DNA of 64,000 nt from Pseudomonadota bacterium (GCA_022709365.1 JAKLIY010000006.1:62001-126000), one strand, 5' to 3'. Shown: positions 44,468-54,200, counted from the first letter of the stretch. Notes: generated from the letters alone by a model not told the origin. A program made the numbers and translations.

Positions 44468-45784
44468 ATGACCGCCGTTGCGCCGCTTTTCTCTGATCCG
44501 TACCGCCAGCGGTTCGCCGAACTGATGGCCCGTCGTCGGGAACCGGACGCCATCGCCAAATTGCGCCGCGCGGCGTTCGACCGCTTCGAAAAACAGGGCT
44601 TGCCGACCCGCCAGCAGGAAGCTTGGCGGCTGACTGATTTGAGCGCCCTGCAAGCCATCGGCTGGCAACGTCCGGGCGATGTGCCAGTGGATACCGGGAC
44701 TTTGCCGACGCTGGACAAGACGCCGACGCATCGGCTGGTGTTCGTCAATGGCCGTTTTGCCCCCGGTTTGTCGCGGTTGCGCGATTTACGCGGTAAGACA
44801 TTGATCGCCAGCCTCGGTCAAGCATTGCTGACTCATCCCGAATTGATCGAGCCGCATCTGGATCGATTGCCGGGCCTGAAAAACCAGCCCTTTGCTGATC
44901 TGAATACGGCGTTCTGGGAAGATGGCGTGCTCATTTATCTACCGCATGGGACCGTGGTGGAAACGCCAATTCATCTGATTTTCCACACGACCGGCGACTC
45001 TGTAGCGGTGCATCCCCGCTTGTTGCTGGTGATGGAGGCCCAGACGCAGGCCACGGTGGTCGTTGAATATGGCGGGCAAGGCCGTTATCTGCATGGGCCG
45101 CTGGCGGAACTGGCCGTGGGTGAAGGCGCCGTGCTGGACTATCACCAATTGCAGGAGGAAGCGCCCGGCGCGTTCCATCTGGGCGGCATCCGACTGCGGC
45201 AGAAGCGCGCCAGTCAGGCCAACCTGCATTTGATTGCGCTCGGCGGTCAACTGGCCCGCGTTGATTTGGACGCCTTGCTGGACGGCGAGGGCGCCCGTTG
45301 CCAGATCAACGGTCTGACCTTGGCGCGGAATCAACAATTCAGCGACGTCCATGTCCGGGTGGAACACGCCCAGCCGCACGGAACCAGTGAGCAAGTGTTC
45401 AAAAGTGTACTGGACGATAAGGCGCGCACGGTATTCGATGGCATGATTCACGTTCGTCAACATGCGCAAAAGACGGATGCTCGCCAGACCAACCGCAATT
45501 TGCTGCTCTCCAGACAAGCTCAAGCCCAGGCGAATCCCCGGTTGGAGATTCTGGCCGATGATGTGAAGTGCGGTCATGGCTCCAGCACCGGTTTTCTCGA
45601 CCCCGACGCTGAGTTCTACTTGCGCGCCCGAGGCATTCCCGTTGCTCAAGCCCGCGCCCTGCTGGTTCACGCCTTCGCCAATGACAGCCTGAATCGCATT
45701 CATTTGACGCCGTTGCGTGAACGATTGGCGCGCCTGCTGGCCGGACGTTTGGCGCTGGATTTTCTTGAGGAGGAAAAACCATGA
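44468..45784 (+). CDS. sufD: SufD, Fe-S scaffold subunit
   Basis: 438 residues. N-terminal region FDRFEKQGLPTRQQEAWRLTDLSALQ (the E-x-W-R-x-T-D motif), the beta-helix core, and DDVKCGHGSSTGFLDPDAEFYLRARGIP carrying the conserved His used by SufD in the complex. It overlaps sufS by 4 bp. Confidence 0.95.
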   Translation: MTAVAPLFSDPYRQRFAELMARRREPDAIAKLRRAAFDRFEKQGLPTRQQEAWRLTDLSALQAIGWQRPGDVPVDTGTLPTLDKTPTHRLVFVNGRFAPGLSRLRDLRGKTLIASLGQALLTHPELIEPHLDRLPGLKNQPFADLNTAFWEDGVLIYLPHGTVVETPIHLIFHTTGDSVAVHPRLLLVMEAQTQATVVVEYGGQGRYLHGPLAELAVGEGAVLDYHQLQEEAPGAFHLGGIRLRQKRASQANLHLIALGGQLARVDLDALLDGEGARCQINGLTLARNQQFSDVHVRVEHAQPHGTSEQVFKSVLDDKARTVFDGMIHVRQHAQKTDARQTNRNLLLSRQAQAQANPRLEILADDVKCGHGSSTGFLDPDAEFYLRARGIPVAQARALLVHAFANDSLNRIHLTPLRERLARLLAGRLALDFLEEEKP

Positions 45785-47049
45785 GCGCGCTGCACTCTGT
45801 CACTGCCCCTTCTGCATCAGGGACCGGGGAACTGGACATCGCCCGCATCCGCGCTGATTTTCCCATCCTGCGCCAGCGGGTGCATGGCAAACCGCTGGTT
45901 TACCTGGACAATGCGGCTTCGGTGCAGAAGCCTAAAGCGGTGATCGACGCCATTAGCGAGTGCTACAGCGGCTATTACGCCAATATTCATCGTGGCGTTC
46001 ACCTGCTGTCGGAGCGCTCCACCATCGCCTATGAAAAGGCCCGGGAGAAAGTGCGCGCCTTTCTGAATGCCGCCAGCACCCAGGAAATTATCTTCACCCG
46101 CAATACCACGGAAAGCATCAATCTGGTCGCCAGCAGTTTCGGCGGTCAGGCCGTCAAAGCCGGCGATGAAATTCTCATCACCGGCATGGAGCATCATTCC
46201 AATATCGTCCCGTGGCAGTTGCTGTGCGAACGCACCGGGGCCAAGTTGAAAGTCGCGCCGTTCACTGACGCCGGCGAGCTGATCCTGGAGGAGTATGAGC
46301 GGTTGCTGGACGGGCCGGTGAAACTGGTGGCGTTCGTCCATCTGTCCAACGCGCTCGGCACCCTCAATCCGGCGAAACAACTGATTGAAATGGCCCATGC
46401 ACGGGGCATTCCGGTACTCGTAGATGGCGCGCAATCCATCCCGCATCTGGCGGTAGACGTGCGGGAACTGGACTGCGAGTTCTACGCCTTTTCCGCCCAC
46501 AAGATTTACGGGCCGAGCGGCGTCGGGGTGCTGTACGGCAAGAAAGCGCTGCTGGAGGCGATGCCGCCGTATCAAGGCGGTGGGGACATGATTCGGCTCG
46601 TCACCTTCGAGAAAACCGACTACGCTGATCTGCCCAACAAATTTGAGGCCGGCACCCCGAATATTGCCGATGTCATCGGCCTGGGCGCCGCGCTGGACTG
46701 GCTGAACGCCATTGGGCTGGACGCCGTCGCCGCCCATGAACACACCCTGCTGGATTACGCCACGGCGCAATTGAAGGAGATTCCCGGCCTGAACATCATG
46801 GGCACGGCGCGGGACAAGGCGGCGCTCGTTGCCTTTACCATGCAGGGCGTTCATCCCCACGACATCGGCACCATTCTCGACCGAGAAGGTGTAGCGATTC
46901 GCGCCGGCCATCATTGCGCCCAGCCGGTGATGCAGCGTTACGGCGTTCCCGCCACGGCGCGGGCTTCCTTCGCGATTTACAATACCCGCGACGAGGTGGA
47001 TTTCCTGGTCGCGGCCCTCTGGAAAGTCAAGGAGTTGTTTGGATCATGA
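45781..47049 (+). CDS. sufS: SufS cysteine desulfurase
   Basis: 422 residues, PLP-dependent group II cysteine desulfurase. Catalytic Lys is in FSAHKIYGPSGVGVLYGK, the PLP region is TGMEHHSNIVPWQ, and the persulfide Cys is in RAGHHCAQPVMQRYGV. It supplies sulfur for cluster building. No SufE gene is seen here, but SufU follows and is the known alternative sulfur acceptor. Overlaps sufU by 4 bp. Confidence 0.97.
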   Translation: MSALHSVTAPSASGTGELDIARIRADFPILRQRVHGKPLVYLDNAASVQKPKAVIDAISECYSGYYANIHRGVHLLSERSTIAYEKAREKVRAFLNAASTQEIIFTRNTTESINLVASSFGGQAVKAGDEILITGMEHHSNIVPWQLLCERTGAKLKVAPFTDAGELILEEYERLLDGPVKLVAFVHLSNALGTLNPAKQLIEMAHARGIPVLVDGAQSIPHLAVDVRELDCEFYAFSAHKIYGPSGVGVLYGKKALLEAMPPYQGGGDMIRLVTFEKTDYADLPNKFEAGTPNIADVIGLGAALDWLNAIGLDAVAAHEHTLLDYATAQLKEIPGLNIMGTARDKAALVAFTMQGVHPHDIGTILDREGVAIRAGHHCAQPVMQRYGVPATARASFAIYNTRDEVDFLVAALWKVKELFGS

Positions 47050-47489
47050 GCGACCTGCGCGATCTATACCAGGAGGTGATCCTGGACCACAACAAGCGGC
47101 CCCGGAATTTCCGCATCCTGCCGCAACCGACCCACCATGCCGACGGCGTTAATCCGCTGTGCGGGGATCGAATCAGCGTGTATCTGGACATTGAGGATGA
47201 GGTGATCCGGGATATTTCCTTTCAGGGCGCCGGCTGTGCGATTTCCAGCGCCTCGGCGTCCTTGATGACTGAAGCGCTCAAGGGCAAGCCTATCGCTGAA
47301 GTGGAGCATTTGTTCGAGGCTTTCCATGATGTGGTGACCACTGATTGCGAATGCCCCAAGGGACTGGGCAAACTCAGCGTATTGGCTGGGGTGCGCGATT
47401 ATCCGAGTCGGGTTAAATGCGCCACGTTAGCTTGGCACGCGGTGCGGGCTGCCTTGGAAGAACACAAGGAAGCGGTAGCGACGGAGTGA
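47046..47489 (+). CDS. sufU: SufU-type NifU-family Fe-S protein
   Basis: 147 residues. LYQEVILDHNKRPRNF, HHADGVNPLCGDRISVYLD (first Cys), FQGAGCAISSASASLMTEALKG (second Cys) and YPSRVKCATLAWHAV (third Cys) are the conserved IscU/SufU ligands. SufU types act as zinc-dependent sulfurtransferases that take sulfur from SufS. The ATG at 47046 overlaps the sufS stop. Confidence 0.94.
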   Translation: MSDLRDLYQEVILDHNKRPRNFRILPQPTHHADGVNPLCGDRISVYLDIEDEVIRDISFQGAGCAISSASASLMTEALKGKPIAEVEHLFEAFHDVVTTDCECPKGLGKLSVLAGVRDYPSRVKCATLAWHAVRAALEEHKEAVATE

Positions 47490-47508
47490 TTTTTACTTCC
47501 ATTATGGG

Positions 47509-47647
47509 TCCTGTAAATTTTCCTGTGATGGCGAGGGCTGGCAGCGCGAGGCTGGGGCGTCAGCCACGTCCAACTCCTTGATCCTTCTAAGTAGTTTTCG
47601 CTTCACCTACCCACTCCATCGTTCGGATCACAGGAGAATTTACAGGA
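47509..47647. mobile_element. MITE-like element between sufU and sufT
   Basis: A 139-bp segment with 21-bp terminal inverted repeats: TCCTGTAAATTTTCCTGTGA at the left (47509 on) and its reverse complement at 47627-47647 with one mismatch. It has no ORF, and the ends are at sequence transitions. No target duplication is obvious. It lies in the non-coding gap just after sufU and just before an AT-rich foreign gene. Confidence 0.7.
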
Positions 47648-47720
47648 GGAAATTATGCACCAGCGCCATTTTTGATTTACAATAAAAACTCTGATTTCCT
47701 GAATTTATGGAGATAGTAAA

Positions 47721-48587
47721 ATGAGCGAATTGAAGAAAGAATATGTAGTTTGGGCGTATCGATTGCTCCTAGGTAGAGAACCAGAAAATATGGCTATAGT
47801 TAATACCTATAGCACAGTTTTTCGAGACACGCGTGAACTTATATGGGAGTTTATCCTATCGGAAGAGTTTCAAGCTAAAAATAAGGAACTCAAAATTTCA
47901 GTGATGACGCCTGATTGTATACCAATCCCACCCAGTCGATTAATTGACTTGGTAGCGGGGAATCTTAGTATTCTCTGGTTTTTAGAGGGTGGTATTCTAG
48001 CGAAGCAAGCCATTTTGAATTTACTCGAGAAAAATGGATTCGATTTTGATCAGTTCTCCAATGTATTGGATTTTGGTTGTGGGTGTGGTCGTGTCATACG
48101 CAATTGGCATTCCTTCTCACCTAATTTTTATGGAACGGACTATAACCTAGAGCTAATTGAATGGTGTAAAAATAACCTAACTTTCTGTAAATTCTCTATT
48201 AATAACCTTGAGCCACCTATCAACTATCCAGATAATAAATTCGATTTTATTTATGCATTATCAGTTTTTACTCACCTTCCAAAAACTTTACAGATACCAT
48301 GGTTGGAAGAAATGAGACGCATACTTAAACCAAATGGAGTCATTTTTATTTCAGTCCATGGCAATCACTATAAAAATCTGCTAACCCTGCAGGAAAAACA
48401 GCTCTTTGAACAAGGAGAACTAATTGTCCATCAGGAAGAAATAGCTGGTAGCAATACCTGCAATGCTTTTCATCCCAACCAATATCTAATGAATAATTTT
48501 GCAAAGGTAATGAAAGTTATTGATATCGTTCCCGAAGGTGCGCTAGGAAATCCCTATCAGGACGCTATTCTTTTGCAGAAGATATAG
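47721..48587 (+). CDS. SAM-dependent methyltransferase with DUF4214-like N-terminus, AT-rich insert
   Basis: 288 residues. Residues 1-60 read YVVWAYRLLLGREPEN...LIWEFILSEEFQAK, resembling DUF4214 modules found with glycan enzymes. Residues about 105-230 are a class I methyltransferase: VLDFGCGCGRVIRNW (SAM motif I), YGTDYNLELIEW, FDFIYALSVFTHLP, RRILKPNGVIFISVHG. The base composition is far more AT-rich than the suf genes. It splits sufU from sufT. The substrate is unknown; cell-surface glycan methylation is a guess from the N-terminal module. Confidence 0.8.
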   Translation: MSELKKEYVVWAYRLLLGREPENMAIVNTYSTVFRDTRELIWEFILSEEFQAKNKELKISVMTPDCIPIPPSRLIDLVAGNLSILWFLEGGILAKQAILNLLEKNGFDFDQFSNVLDFGCGCGRVIRNWHSFSPNFYGTDYNLELIEWCKNNLTFCKFSINNLEPPINYPDNKFDFIYALSVFTHLPKTLQIPWLEEMRRILKPNGVIFISVHGNHYKNLLTLQEKQLFEQGELIVHQEEIAGSNTCNAFHPNQYLMNNFAKVMKVIDIVPEGALGNPYQDAILLQKI

Positions 48588-48735
48588 AGTCTATTGAGTA
48601 TTCGGGGGTAGCATATCAAACCTATTTTTAACCACCTGCTTAATCTTATTAGCCGTTGTTAAATCCAACTTGGAGATTTCCCGGATTTTTATTCCGCACC
48701 AGAATGGGGAAATCGTTCATTTCAGGAGACCCTAT

Positions 48736-49080
48736 ATGACCGTACAAACCACTGTCCCGAATCTTCTCGACGCCGATGACCTGGAAGCCCGGATCATCGA
48801 GGCGCTGAAAACTGTCTACGATCCGGAAATCCCGGTCGATATCTATGAACTGGGTCTGATCTATGGAATCAACGTCGATGCCATTGGCAATCATGCTGAC
48901 ATTCAAATGACCCTGACTGCGCCGGGTTGTCCGGTGGCGGGTTCGATGCCGGAATGGGTGGAAAACGCCGTCCGCCATCGCGCCGGCGTGGAATCGGTCA
49001 ATGTGGAGCTGGTCTGGGAGCCGCCCTGGACGCCGGAATTGATGTCGATGCGCGCCAAGCTGGAATTGAACATGCTCTGA
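48736..49080 (+). CDS. sufT: SufT/MIP18-family Fe-S assembly protein
   Basis: 114 residues, DUF59 fold. EALKTVYDPEIPVDIYELGLIYGINV and LTAPGCPVAGSMPEWVENAV (with the conserved Cys) are the SufT signature. It aids Fe-S maturation, normally directly after sufU. AGGAG lies 10 nt before ATG 48736; the frame is open from 48670, but upstream sequence is not conserved. Confidence 0.94.
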   Translation: MTVQTTVPNLLDADDLEARIIEALKTVYDPEIPVDIYELGLIYGINVDAIGNHADIQMTLTAPGCPVAGSMPEWVENAVRHRAGVESVNVELVWEPPWTPELMSMRAKLELNML

Positions 49081-49149
49081 TCGTGTCCAACCCCGGCGTT
49101 TCTGCTACCATGCGCGGCGTTTTCTGTGCAGTCACGAAGGATGTTCAAA

Positions 49150-50229
49150 ATGCCACGCCCCTACAATTTTAGTGCAGGTCCCGCCATGCTCCCTGAGGCG
49201 GTTCTGGAACAGGCCAAGGCCGAAATGCTCGACTGGCGCGGTTCCGGCATGTCGGTGATGGAAATGAGCCATCGCGGCAAGGAGTTCGTCTCCATCGCCG
49301 AGCAGGCCGAGGCCGATCTGCGCGAACTGCTCAACGTTCCAGCGAATTATAAAGTATTGTTCCTGCAAGGCGGCGCCTCAAGCCAGTTCGCCATGGTGCC
49401 CATGAACCTGCTGCGCGGCAAGGCCAAAGCCGACTATCTCAACACCGGCATGTGGTCGAAAAAGGCCATTGCCGAAGCGAAGAAGTTTTGCCGGGTCAAC
49501 GTCGTCGCCAGTTCCGAGCCGGTTAACTTCACTACGGTCCCGGCGCGGGATTCCTGGAAATGCGACCCGGACGCCGCCTATCTGCACTACACGCCGAATG
49601 AAACCATTGGCGGCGTTGAGTTGCATACGGTTCCTGAAGTCAGCGTCCCGCTGGCGGCGGATTTCTCCTCCACCCTGCTGTCGCGCCCCATCGAGATCAG
49701 CCAGTTCGGGGTGATCTACGCCGGCGCGCAGAAGAATATTGGTCCGGCCGGCCTGACCATCGTCATCGTCCGTGAAGACCTGCTGGGCCAGACGGTCGCC
49801 GGCACGCCGACCATGCTGGATTACGCGGTCATGGCCAAGGAGGGGTCGATGTACAACACCCCGCCGACCTATGCCTGGTATATCGCCGGACTGGTGTTTC
49901 AATGGATGAAAGCGCAGGGCGGGCTGGCCGCCATCGGCCAGCGCAATCAGGCCAAGGCGGAATTGCTTTACAAGGCCATCGACGAATCCGGTTTCTACAA
50001 GAACCCAGTCGATCCGGCCTACCGTTCGTGGATGAACGTGCCGTTCACCCTGCCGGATGAAGCGCTGGACAAGCCGTTCCTGGCCGAAGCCAAGGCGGCG
50101 GGACTGGTCACGCTGGCCGGTCATCGTTCAGTCGGTGGAATGCGCGCCAGCATCTATAACGCCATTCCCCTGGAAGGTGTCCAGGCGTTGGTCAATTTCA
50201 TGGCCGATTTCCAGGAGCGGCGCGGTTAA
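49150..50229 (+). CDS. serC: Phosphoserine aminotransferase
   Basis: 359 residues, PLP enzyme of serine and pyridoxal synthesis. [20 protein letters not shown] is the family start, [18 protein letters not shown] is the active-site loop, and [20 protein letters not shown] holds the PLP Lys. AAGG lies about 9 nt before ATG 49150; an ATG at 49141 is less well placed. Confidence 0.96.
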   Translation: MPRPYNFSAGPAMLPEAVLEQAKAEMLDWRGSGMSVMEMSHRGKEFVSIAEQAEADLRELLNVPANYKVLFLQGGASSQFAMVPMNLLRGKAKADYLNTGMWSKKAIAEAKKFCRVNVVASSEPVNFTTVPARDSWKCDPDAAYLHYTPNETIGGVELHTVPEVSVPLAADFSSTLLSRPIEISQFGVIYAGAQKNIGPAGLTIVIVREDLLGQTVAGTPTMLDYAVMAKEGSMYNTPPTYAWYIAGLVFQWMKAQGGLAAIGQRNQAKAELLYKAIDESGFYKNPVDPAYRSWMNVPFTLPDEALDKPFLAEAKAAGLVTLAGHRSVGGMRASIYNAIPLEGVQALVNFMADFQERRG

Positions 50230-50267
50230 CCCCCCACCCCGGCCCTCCCCCGCAAGGGGGGAGGGAG
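50230..50267. repeat. GC-rich palindrome (CCCTCCCCC family)
   Basis: CCCTCCCCC and GGGGGGAGGG arms around GCAA, between serC and serA. The core is nearly identical to 60400-60422, which lies inside a coding region, so this is a dispersed repeat rather than only a terminator. Confidence 0.7.
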
Positions 50268-50329
50268 TTCAATCACCCTCTCTCTCAAGGAGACAGGGCG
50301 TGTTTCTGACCCAACCCGATTTGAAGACG

Positions 50330-51493
50330 ATGTACAAGATCCTGACTTTAAACAATATCAGCGTTTCCGGCCTGGAGCGCCTTCCTCGCGACCGCTACGA
50401 GATCGCCTCGGAAATCACTAACCCCGACGCGGTGTTGCTGCGTTCCTTCAAGATGCACGACTGGCCGGTTCCCGCCAGCCTGAAAGCCATTGGCCGCGCT
50501 GGCGCTGGCGTCAACAACATCCCTGTTCCACAAATGACCACCAAGGGTATCTGCGTGTTCAACGCGCCCGGCGCGAACGCCAATGCGGTCAAGGAACTGG
50601 TCATTGCCGGGATGCTGCTGGCCGCTCGCAATATCTGCACCGCCTGGGACTACGCCCGCAACCTGCAAGGCACCGACGCCGAGCTGTCCAAGCAGGTCGA
50701 ATCCGGCAAGAAACAATTTGTCGGCTTTGAGCTGCCCAATCGCACGCTGGGCGTCATCGGTCTGGGCGCGATTGGCGTCAAGGTCGCCAACGCCGCCCGC
50801 GCCCTGGGCATGAGAGTGATCGGTTACGACCCGCACATCACGGTCAGCAACGCTTGGCAGTTATCCTCGCAAGTTGAACAGGTATTGAGCGTCAACGAAA
50901 TGGCCGCACAGGCCGACTTTATTACCCTGCATGTTCCACTGAACAATGACACCCGCCAGTTGATCGGCGCTCAGTTCCTGAAGAATTGCCGCCCCGGCCT
51001 GACCGTACTCAACTTCTCCCGCGAAGGCGTAGTTGACGAGGAAGCCCTGTTTGAAGCGTTGCAAGCCGGCAAGCTGAAGTCCTATGTCTGCGACTTCCCC
51101 ACCAGCCGGCTGAAGGATCATCCACGGGTCATCATGCTGCCGCATCTGGGCGCATCAACCGTGGAGGCCGAGGATAATTGCGCGATCATGGTCGCTGACC
51201 AGGTGCGCGACTATCTGGAAAATGGCGTGATCCACAACTCCGTCAATTTCCCGGAAATGACCATGCCGCGCAACGGTGGCCCGCGCCTGGCGATTGTGAA
51301 TGCCAACGTCCCACACATGATCGAGCGCATTTCCAAAGCGATTTCCACCGCAGGCATCAACATCCTGGACATGCTCAACAAATCGCGGGGTGAAATCGCC
51401 TGTACGCTGGTGGATACCGACGGCGCGGTTTCGCCCGAGGTAGTCGCGCAGATCGCCGAGGTGCAGGGCGTGTTAAACGTGCGCGTACTGTAG
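50330..51493 (+). CDS. serA: D-3-phosphoglycerate dehydrogenase
   Basis: 387 residues, of the short SerA type. The N-terminal half of the catalytic domain is reduced, then NAD binding is seen in GVIGLGAIGVKVANAARALGM (about 140-160) with NFSREGVVDEEALFEAL and PHLGASTVEAEDNCA. A C-terminal ACT domain (about 315-387) may give serine feedback. ATG 50330 gives MYKILTLNNISVSGLERLPRDRYE. It follows serC, forming a serine-biosynthesis pair. Confidence 0.93.
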   Translation: MYKILTLNNISVSGLERLPRDRYEIASEITNPDAVLLRSFKMHDWPVPASLKAIGRAGAGVNNIPVPQMTTKGICVFNAPGANANAVKELVIAGMLLAARNICTAWDYARNLQGTDAELSKQVESGKKQFVGFELPNRTLGVIGLGAIGVKVANAARALGMRVIGYDPHITVSNAWQLSSQVEQVLSVNEMAAQADFITLHVPLNNDTRQLIGAQFLKNCRPGLTVLNFSREGVVDEEALFEALQAGKLKSYVCDFPTSRLKDHPRVIMLPHLGASTVEAEDNCAIMVADQVRDYLENGVIHNSVNFPEMTMPRNGGPRLAIVNANVPHMIERISKAISTAGINILDMLNKSRGEIACTLVDTDGAVSPEVVAQIAEVQGVLNVRVL

Positions 51494-51508
51494 GCCGAGA
51501 CTCCCTAA

Positions 51509-51529
51509 CCCCCCTTTTTTTAAAGGGGG
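51509..51529. terminator. Bidirectional hairpin between serA and rnfH
   Basis: CCCCC-TTT and AAA-GGGGG arms with a T-rich centre in the 57-bp gap between the convergent serA and rnfH genes. T-runs on either strand are short, but the location suits a shared terminator. Confidence 0.55.
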
Positions 51530-51550
51530 AGACTCAAGCCGGGATGGCGG

Positions 51551-51838
51551 CTAATCATCCTCGTCCTCATCCAGGACAGCGATTTTCCGTTGCGGCACGG
51601 TTTTTGGGTCAACGGTGATCGGCCGATAAATCTCCACTCGATCCCCGGCTTCCAGCGGCACCGTGAGTTTGGCTATTTTGCCGAAAATCCCGATCCGGTT
51701 CTTCTTCAGGTTCAGATGAGGATACCGGGTCAGGATGCCTGATCGTTCAATAGCCTGTTGCGCCGTACTGCTCTCTGGAACTTCGACGAATTGCCAGAAG
51801 GGTTGCCCCGGTTCGGCATACGCAATGCTCACTTGCAT
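51551..51838 (-). CDS. rnfH: RnfH family protein
   Basis: 95 residues, ubiquitin-like beta-grasp fold (UPF0125). MQVSIAYAEPGQPFWQFVEVPESSTAQQAIERSGIL and DRVEIYRPITVDPK are conserved. It is the last gene of the rnf operon; its biochemical role in the Rnf complex is not known. An RBS (GGAGAGA) precedes the ATG. Confidence 0.93.
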   Translation of the reverse strand: MQVSIAYAEPGQPFWQFVEVPESSTAQQAIERSGILTRYPHLNLKKNRIGIFGKIAKLTVPLEAGDRVEIYRPITVDPKTVPQRKIAVLDEDEDD

Positions 51839-51859
51839 GATGATCTCTCCTTAAATGCG

Positions 51860-52495
51860 TTATGACTGACGCCGCTCCAGCAACCGCCGGCCGGCCAGCA
51901 AAAAGCCTAAGACCAGAAACCCGCCGGGCGGCAATAACATAAGCAGAAACCCGTGGTAGTTCCGGATCAGGGTCGTTTCCAGAAACACGAAGCTCTGACC
52001 CAGCAGCAATGAAGCCTGAGCGAACAGCGTGGCGCTGCCCAACATCTCGCGGCAACCCCCCATCAGCATTAGCGTCAAGGTATAGCCCAGCCCCATCGCC
52101 AGCCCGTCTACGGCTGAAGCGAGCACCGGTTGCCGGGAGGCGAACGCCTCAGCGCGGCCCAGTACGCAGCAGTTGACCACGATGAGCGGAATAAACAGAC
52201 CCAATACCTTGTACAGCTCATGCAGCCAGGCATTGATCGCCATGTCGGCTAAACTGACCAGCGCCGCGATCAGCAGCACATAGATTGGAATGCGCACTTC
52301 TTCGACAATCCAGTGCCGTAGGCTGGCGATGACAATGTTGGAAGCCACTAACACGCCAGTCGTAGCCAATCCCATGCCGAGGCCGTTGGTAGCCGTGGTA
52401 GTAACCGCCATCAGCGGACACAGCGCCAGCATCTGGGTGAACACGACATTGTTGCGCCATAGACCGTCAGCGACGATGTTGCGATAGTCATTCAT
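51860..52495 (-). CDS. rnfE: RnfE, integral membrane subunit of the Rnf complex
   Basis: 211 residues with six membrane segments (NDYRNIVADGLWRNNVVFTQMLALCPLMAVTTTATNGLGMG is the RnfE start). RnfE and RnfA form the membrane core with a [2Fe-2S] site; conserved Cys residues are seen at CPLMA and NCCVLGRAEAFAS. It starts immediately after the rnfG stop. Confidence 0.95.
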   Translation of the reverse strand: MNDYRNIVADGLWRNNVVFTQMLALCPLMAVTTTATNGLGMGLATTGVLVASNIVIASLRHWIVEEVRIPIYVLLIAALVSLADMAINAWLHELYKVLGLFIPLIVVNCCVLGRAEAFASRQPVLASAVDGLAMGLGYTLTLMLMGGCREMLGSATLFAQASLLLGQSFVFLETTLIRNYHGFLLMLLPPGGFLVLGFLLAGRRLLERRQS

Positions 52496-53125
52496 TCAGG
52501 GATTTCCTCCGACCACAACATCATCCAGCAGCAGCGCCCGATGCGCCGCGAAGAACTCCAGCCCGCCCTTGACCGCCTTTACCAAGGCCCGTGGGGTGAT
52601 CGTGGCCCCGGTGAATTGATCGAAGACGCCGCCATCCTTTTTCACCGCCCAACCCGAAGGCGGCGGATCATTCAGCGAGCGACCGTTGAAGCGTAAAATC
52701 CAGTCAGATCGGCTCAATTCAATCTTGTCGCCCAATCCCGGCGTCTCGGCATGGCTGATCACCCGCACCCCCAGCAGAGCGCCGTTGCGGTCAACGCCGA
52801 TGACCATCACCATCGCGGAACTGCCATAACCCGGCGCGCTGACCTGGTAGCACACCGCCTGTACCTGCCCGTTGCGCCGTGCTCGATAGACCGTGACCGG
52901 CCGGTTGCCCTCGTTGACGGTCACCGCATCCCGCACCAGATCGTTGTCGTAATACGCAGTGGGCACGACCTGTTGTAGCGTGACCTGTAAATCTTCCAAT
53001 TGGCGCTGGACAATATCGGCGCGGGTTAGATGGTCGGCAACGCCAATTGCAGCGCTGGTCAGCAGGGCCACGCCGCCCAGCAGTGCGGTGTGATAGCCCC
53101 AGGATTGCCGGAATTCAGGTTTCAT
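52496..53125 (-). CDS. rnfG: RnfG, FMN-binding subunit of the Rnf complex
   Basis: 209 residues. N-terminal membrane anchor (YHTALLGGVALLTSAAIGVA), periplasmic FMN-binding domain, and the flavinylation motif in FDQFTGATITPRALVKAV (Thr covalently carrying FMN). ATG 53125 (MKPEFRQSWGYH) is chosen over the longer frame. It overlaps rnfD by 11 bp. Confidence 0.93.
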   Translation of the reverse strand: MKPEFRQSWGYHTALLGGVALLTSAAIGVADHLTRADIVQRQLEDLQVTLQQVVPTAYYDNDLVRDAVTVNEGNRPVTVYRARRNGQVQAVCYQVSAPGYGSSAMVMVIGVDRNGALLGVRVISHAETPGLGDKIELSRSDWILRFNGRSLNDPPPSGWAVKKDGGVFDQFTGATITPRALVKAVKGGLEFFAAHRALLLDDVVVGGNP

Positions 53126-54200
53126 GCGGCTTTCTCCGAACTGGTCGCGGTTGACCACGCCAGGTTCGGCCGTAGATGCGCGGGCGCAGATAATGGTCGA
53201 TCAAGGGGGTTGCGGCGTTCATCAACACCACAGCAAAGGCGACGCCTTCGGGATAACCCCCCCAGGTGCGGATGATGTACACCAACGCCCCGCAGCCGAT
53301 GCCGAACACCACCTGCCCCAGCGGCGCGATGGGTGAAGTCACCGGATCGGTCGCGATAAAAAACGCCCCCAACATCAAACTGCCCGACAAGAGATGCAGC
53401 ACCGGATCAGCGAAGCGTTCGGGATTCATCCAGTGAAAACCGCTGGCCAGCATTAGCACCGTACTCAGCATCGCGACGGGAATCAGCCAGGTGATCGCCC
53501 GCCGCCATAACAGCCACAATCCCCCCAGCAACACCAGTATCTCGGCAGTTTCGCCCAGACTGCCGCCGGTCCAACCGACTGCGGCTAAAGCAGGCTGGTA
53601 ATGTCCCGGCAGAATCTGGCTCAGGGCATGATTCATTCCTAGCTCGGTGCGAACATGGCCGAGAATAGTGGCCCCGGTGACGCCATCGGTCAGGGCGGAG
53701 TGGCCGAAGGTGATCAGCCACCCGTTCAGGAACGACGGCGCGGAACCCGACAGCCACGGACGCGGCTCCAACCAGGTGGTCATTTCCACCGGGAACGACA
53801 CCAGCAGCATCACCCGCGCCAGCATGGCCGGATTGAAAATGTTTTGACCGGTCCCGCCGAAGACCTGCTTGCCGACGACAATGGCGAAACTGCCGCCAAT
53901 CGCCCCGATCCACCACGGCACCCAGGGCGGCAGCGACAAGGCTAACAGCACTCCGGTCAGCACTGCTGAACCGTCCAGCAAGCCCAGGCGCATCGACCGC
54001 CCGGCCAGCCACAGGCAGCCCGCTTCACCCAGCAGACAGGCCAGCACCGTGACCATCAGCAGGTTCAGCGCCGGCCAGCCGAACAGCGCGATGCCGTACA
54101 GAGTGACCGGCAAGAGCGCCAGCAACACTGCGCCCATCAGCCGCGACACACTGTCCCCGTCGTGGGCATGGGGAGCGCCAGCAAGCGGGTTGACGTTCAA
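53115..54200 (-). CDS. rnfD: RnfD, integral membrane subunit of the Rnf complex
   Basis: 361 residues with about nine membrane segments. The covalent FMN site is in LTDGVTGATILGHVR. FNPAMLARVMLLVSFPVEMTTW and DPVTSPIAPLGQVVFGIGCGALVYIIRTWGGYPEGVAFAVVLMNA are family landmarks. It starts in overlap with rnfC. Confidence 0.95.
   Translation of the reverse strand: MNVNPLAGAPHAHDGDSVSRLMGAVLLALLPVTLYGIALFGWPALNLLMVTVLACLLGEAGCLWLAGRSMRLGLLDGSAVLTGVLLALSLPPWVPWWIGAIGGSFAIVVGKQVFGGTGQNIFNPAMLARVMLLVSFPVEMTTWLEPRPWLSGSAPSFLNGWLITFGHSALTDGVTGATILGHVRTELGMNHALSQILPGHYQPALAAVGWTGGSLGETAEILVLLGGLWLLWRRAITWLIPVAMLSTVLMLASGFHWMNPERFADPVLHLLSGSLMLGAFFIATDPVTSPIAPLGQVVFGIGCGALVYIIRTWGGYPEGVAFAVVLMNAATPLIDHYLRPRIYGRTWRGQPRPVRRKPHET

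Noticed and set aside
45817..46914. 365-codon minus-strand ORF antisense to sufS
   Set aside because: Shadow of sufS codon bias; sufS shows all catalytic motifs on the plus strand.
48588..48735. GTTAAAT near 48657 as a possible cassette core site
   Set aside because: No matching inverse core or pairable arms within 150 bp, so not an attC; one 7-mer match is expected by chance.
50230..50267. GC-rich palindromes as CRISPR repeats
   Set aside because: Copies are dispersed tens of kilobases apart with no regular spacers; no cas genes in the window.
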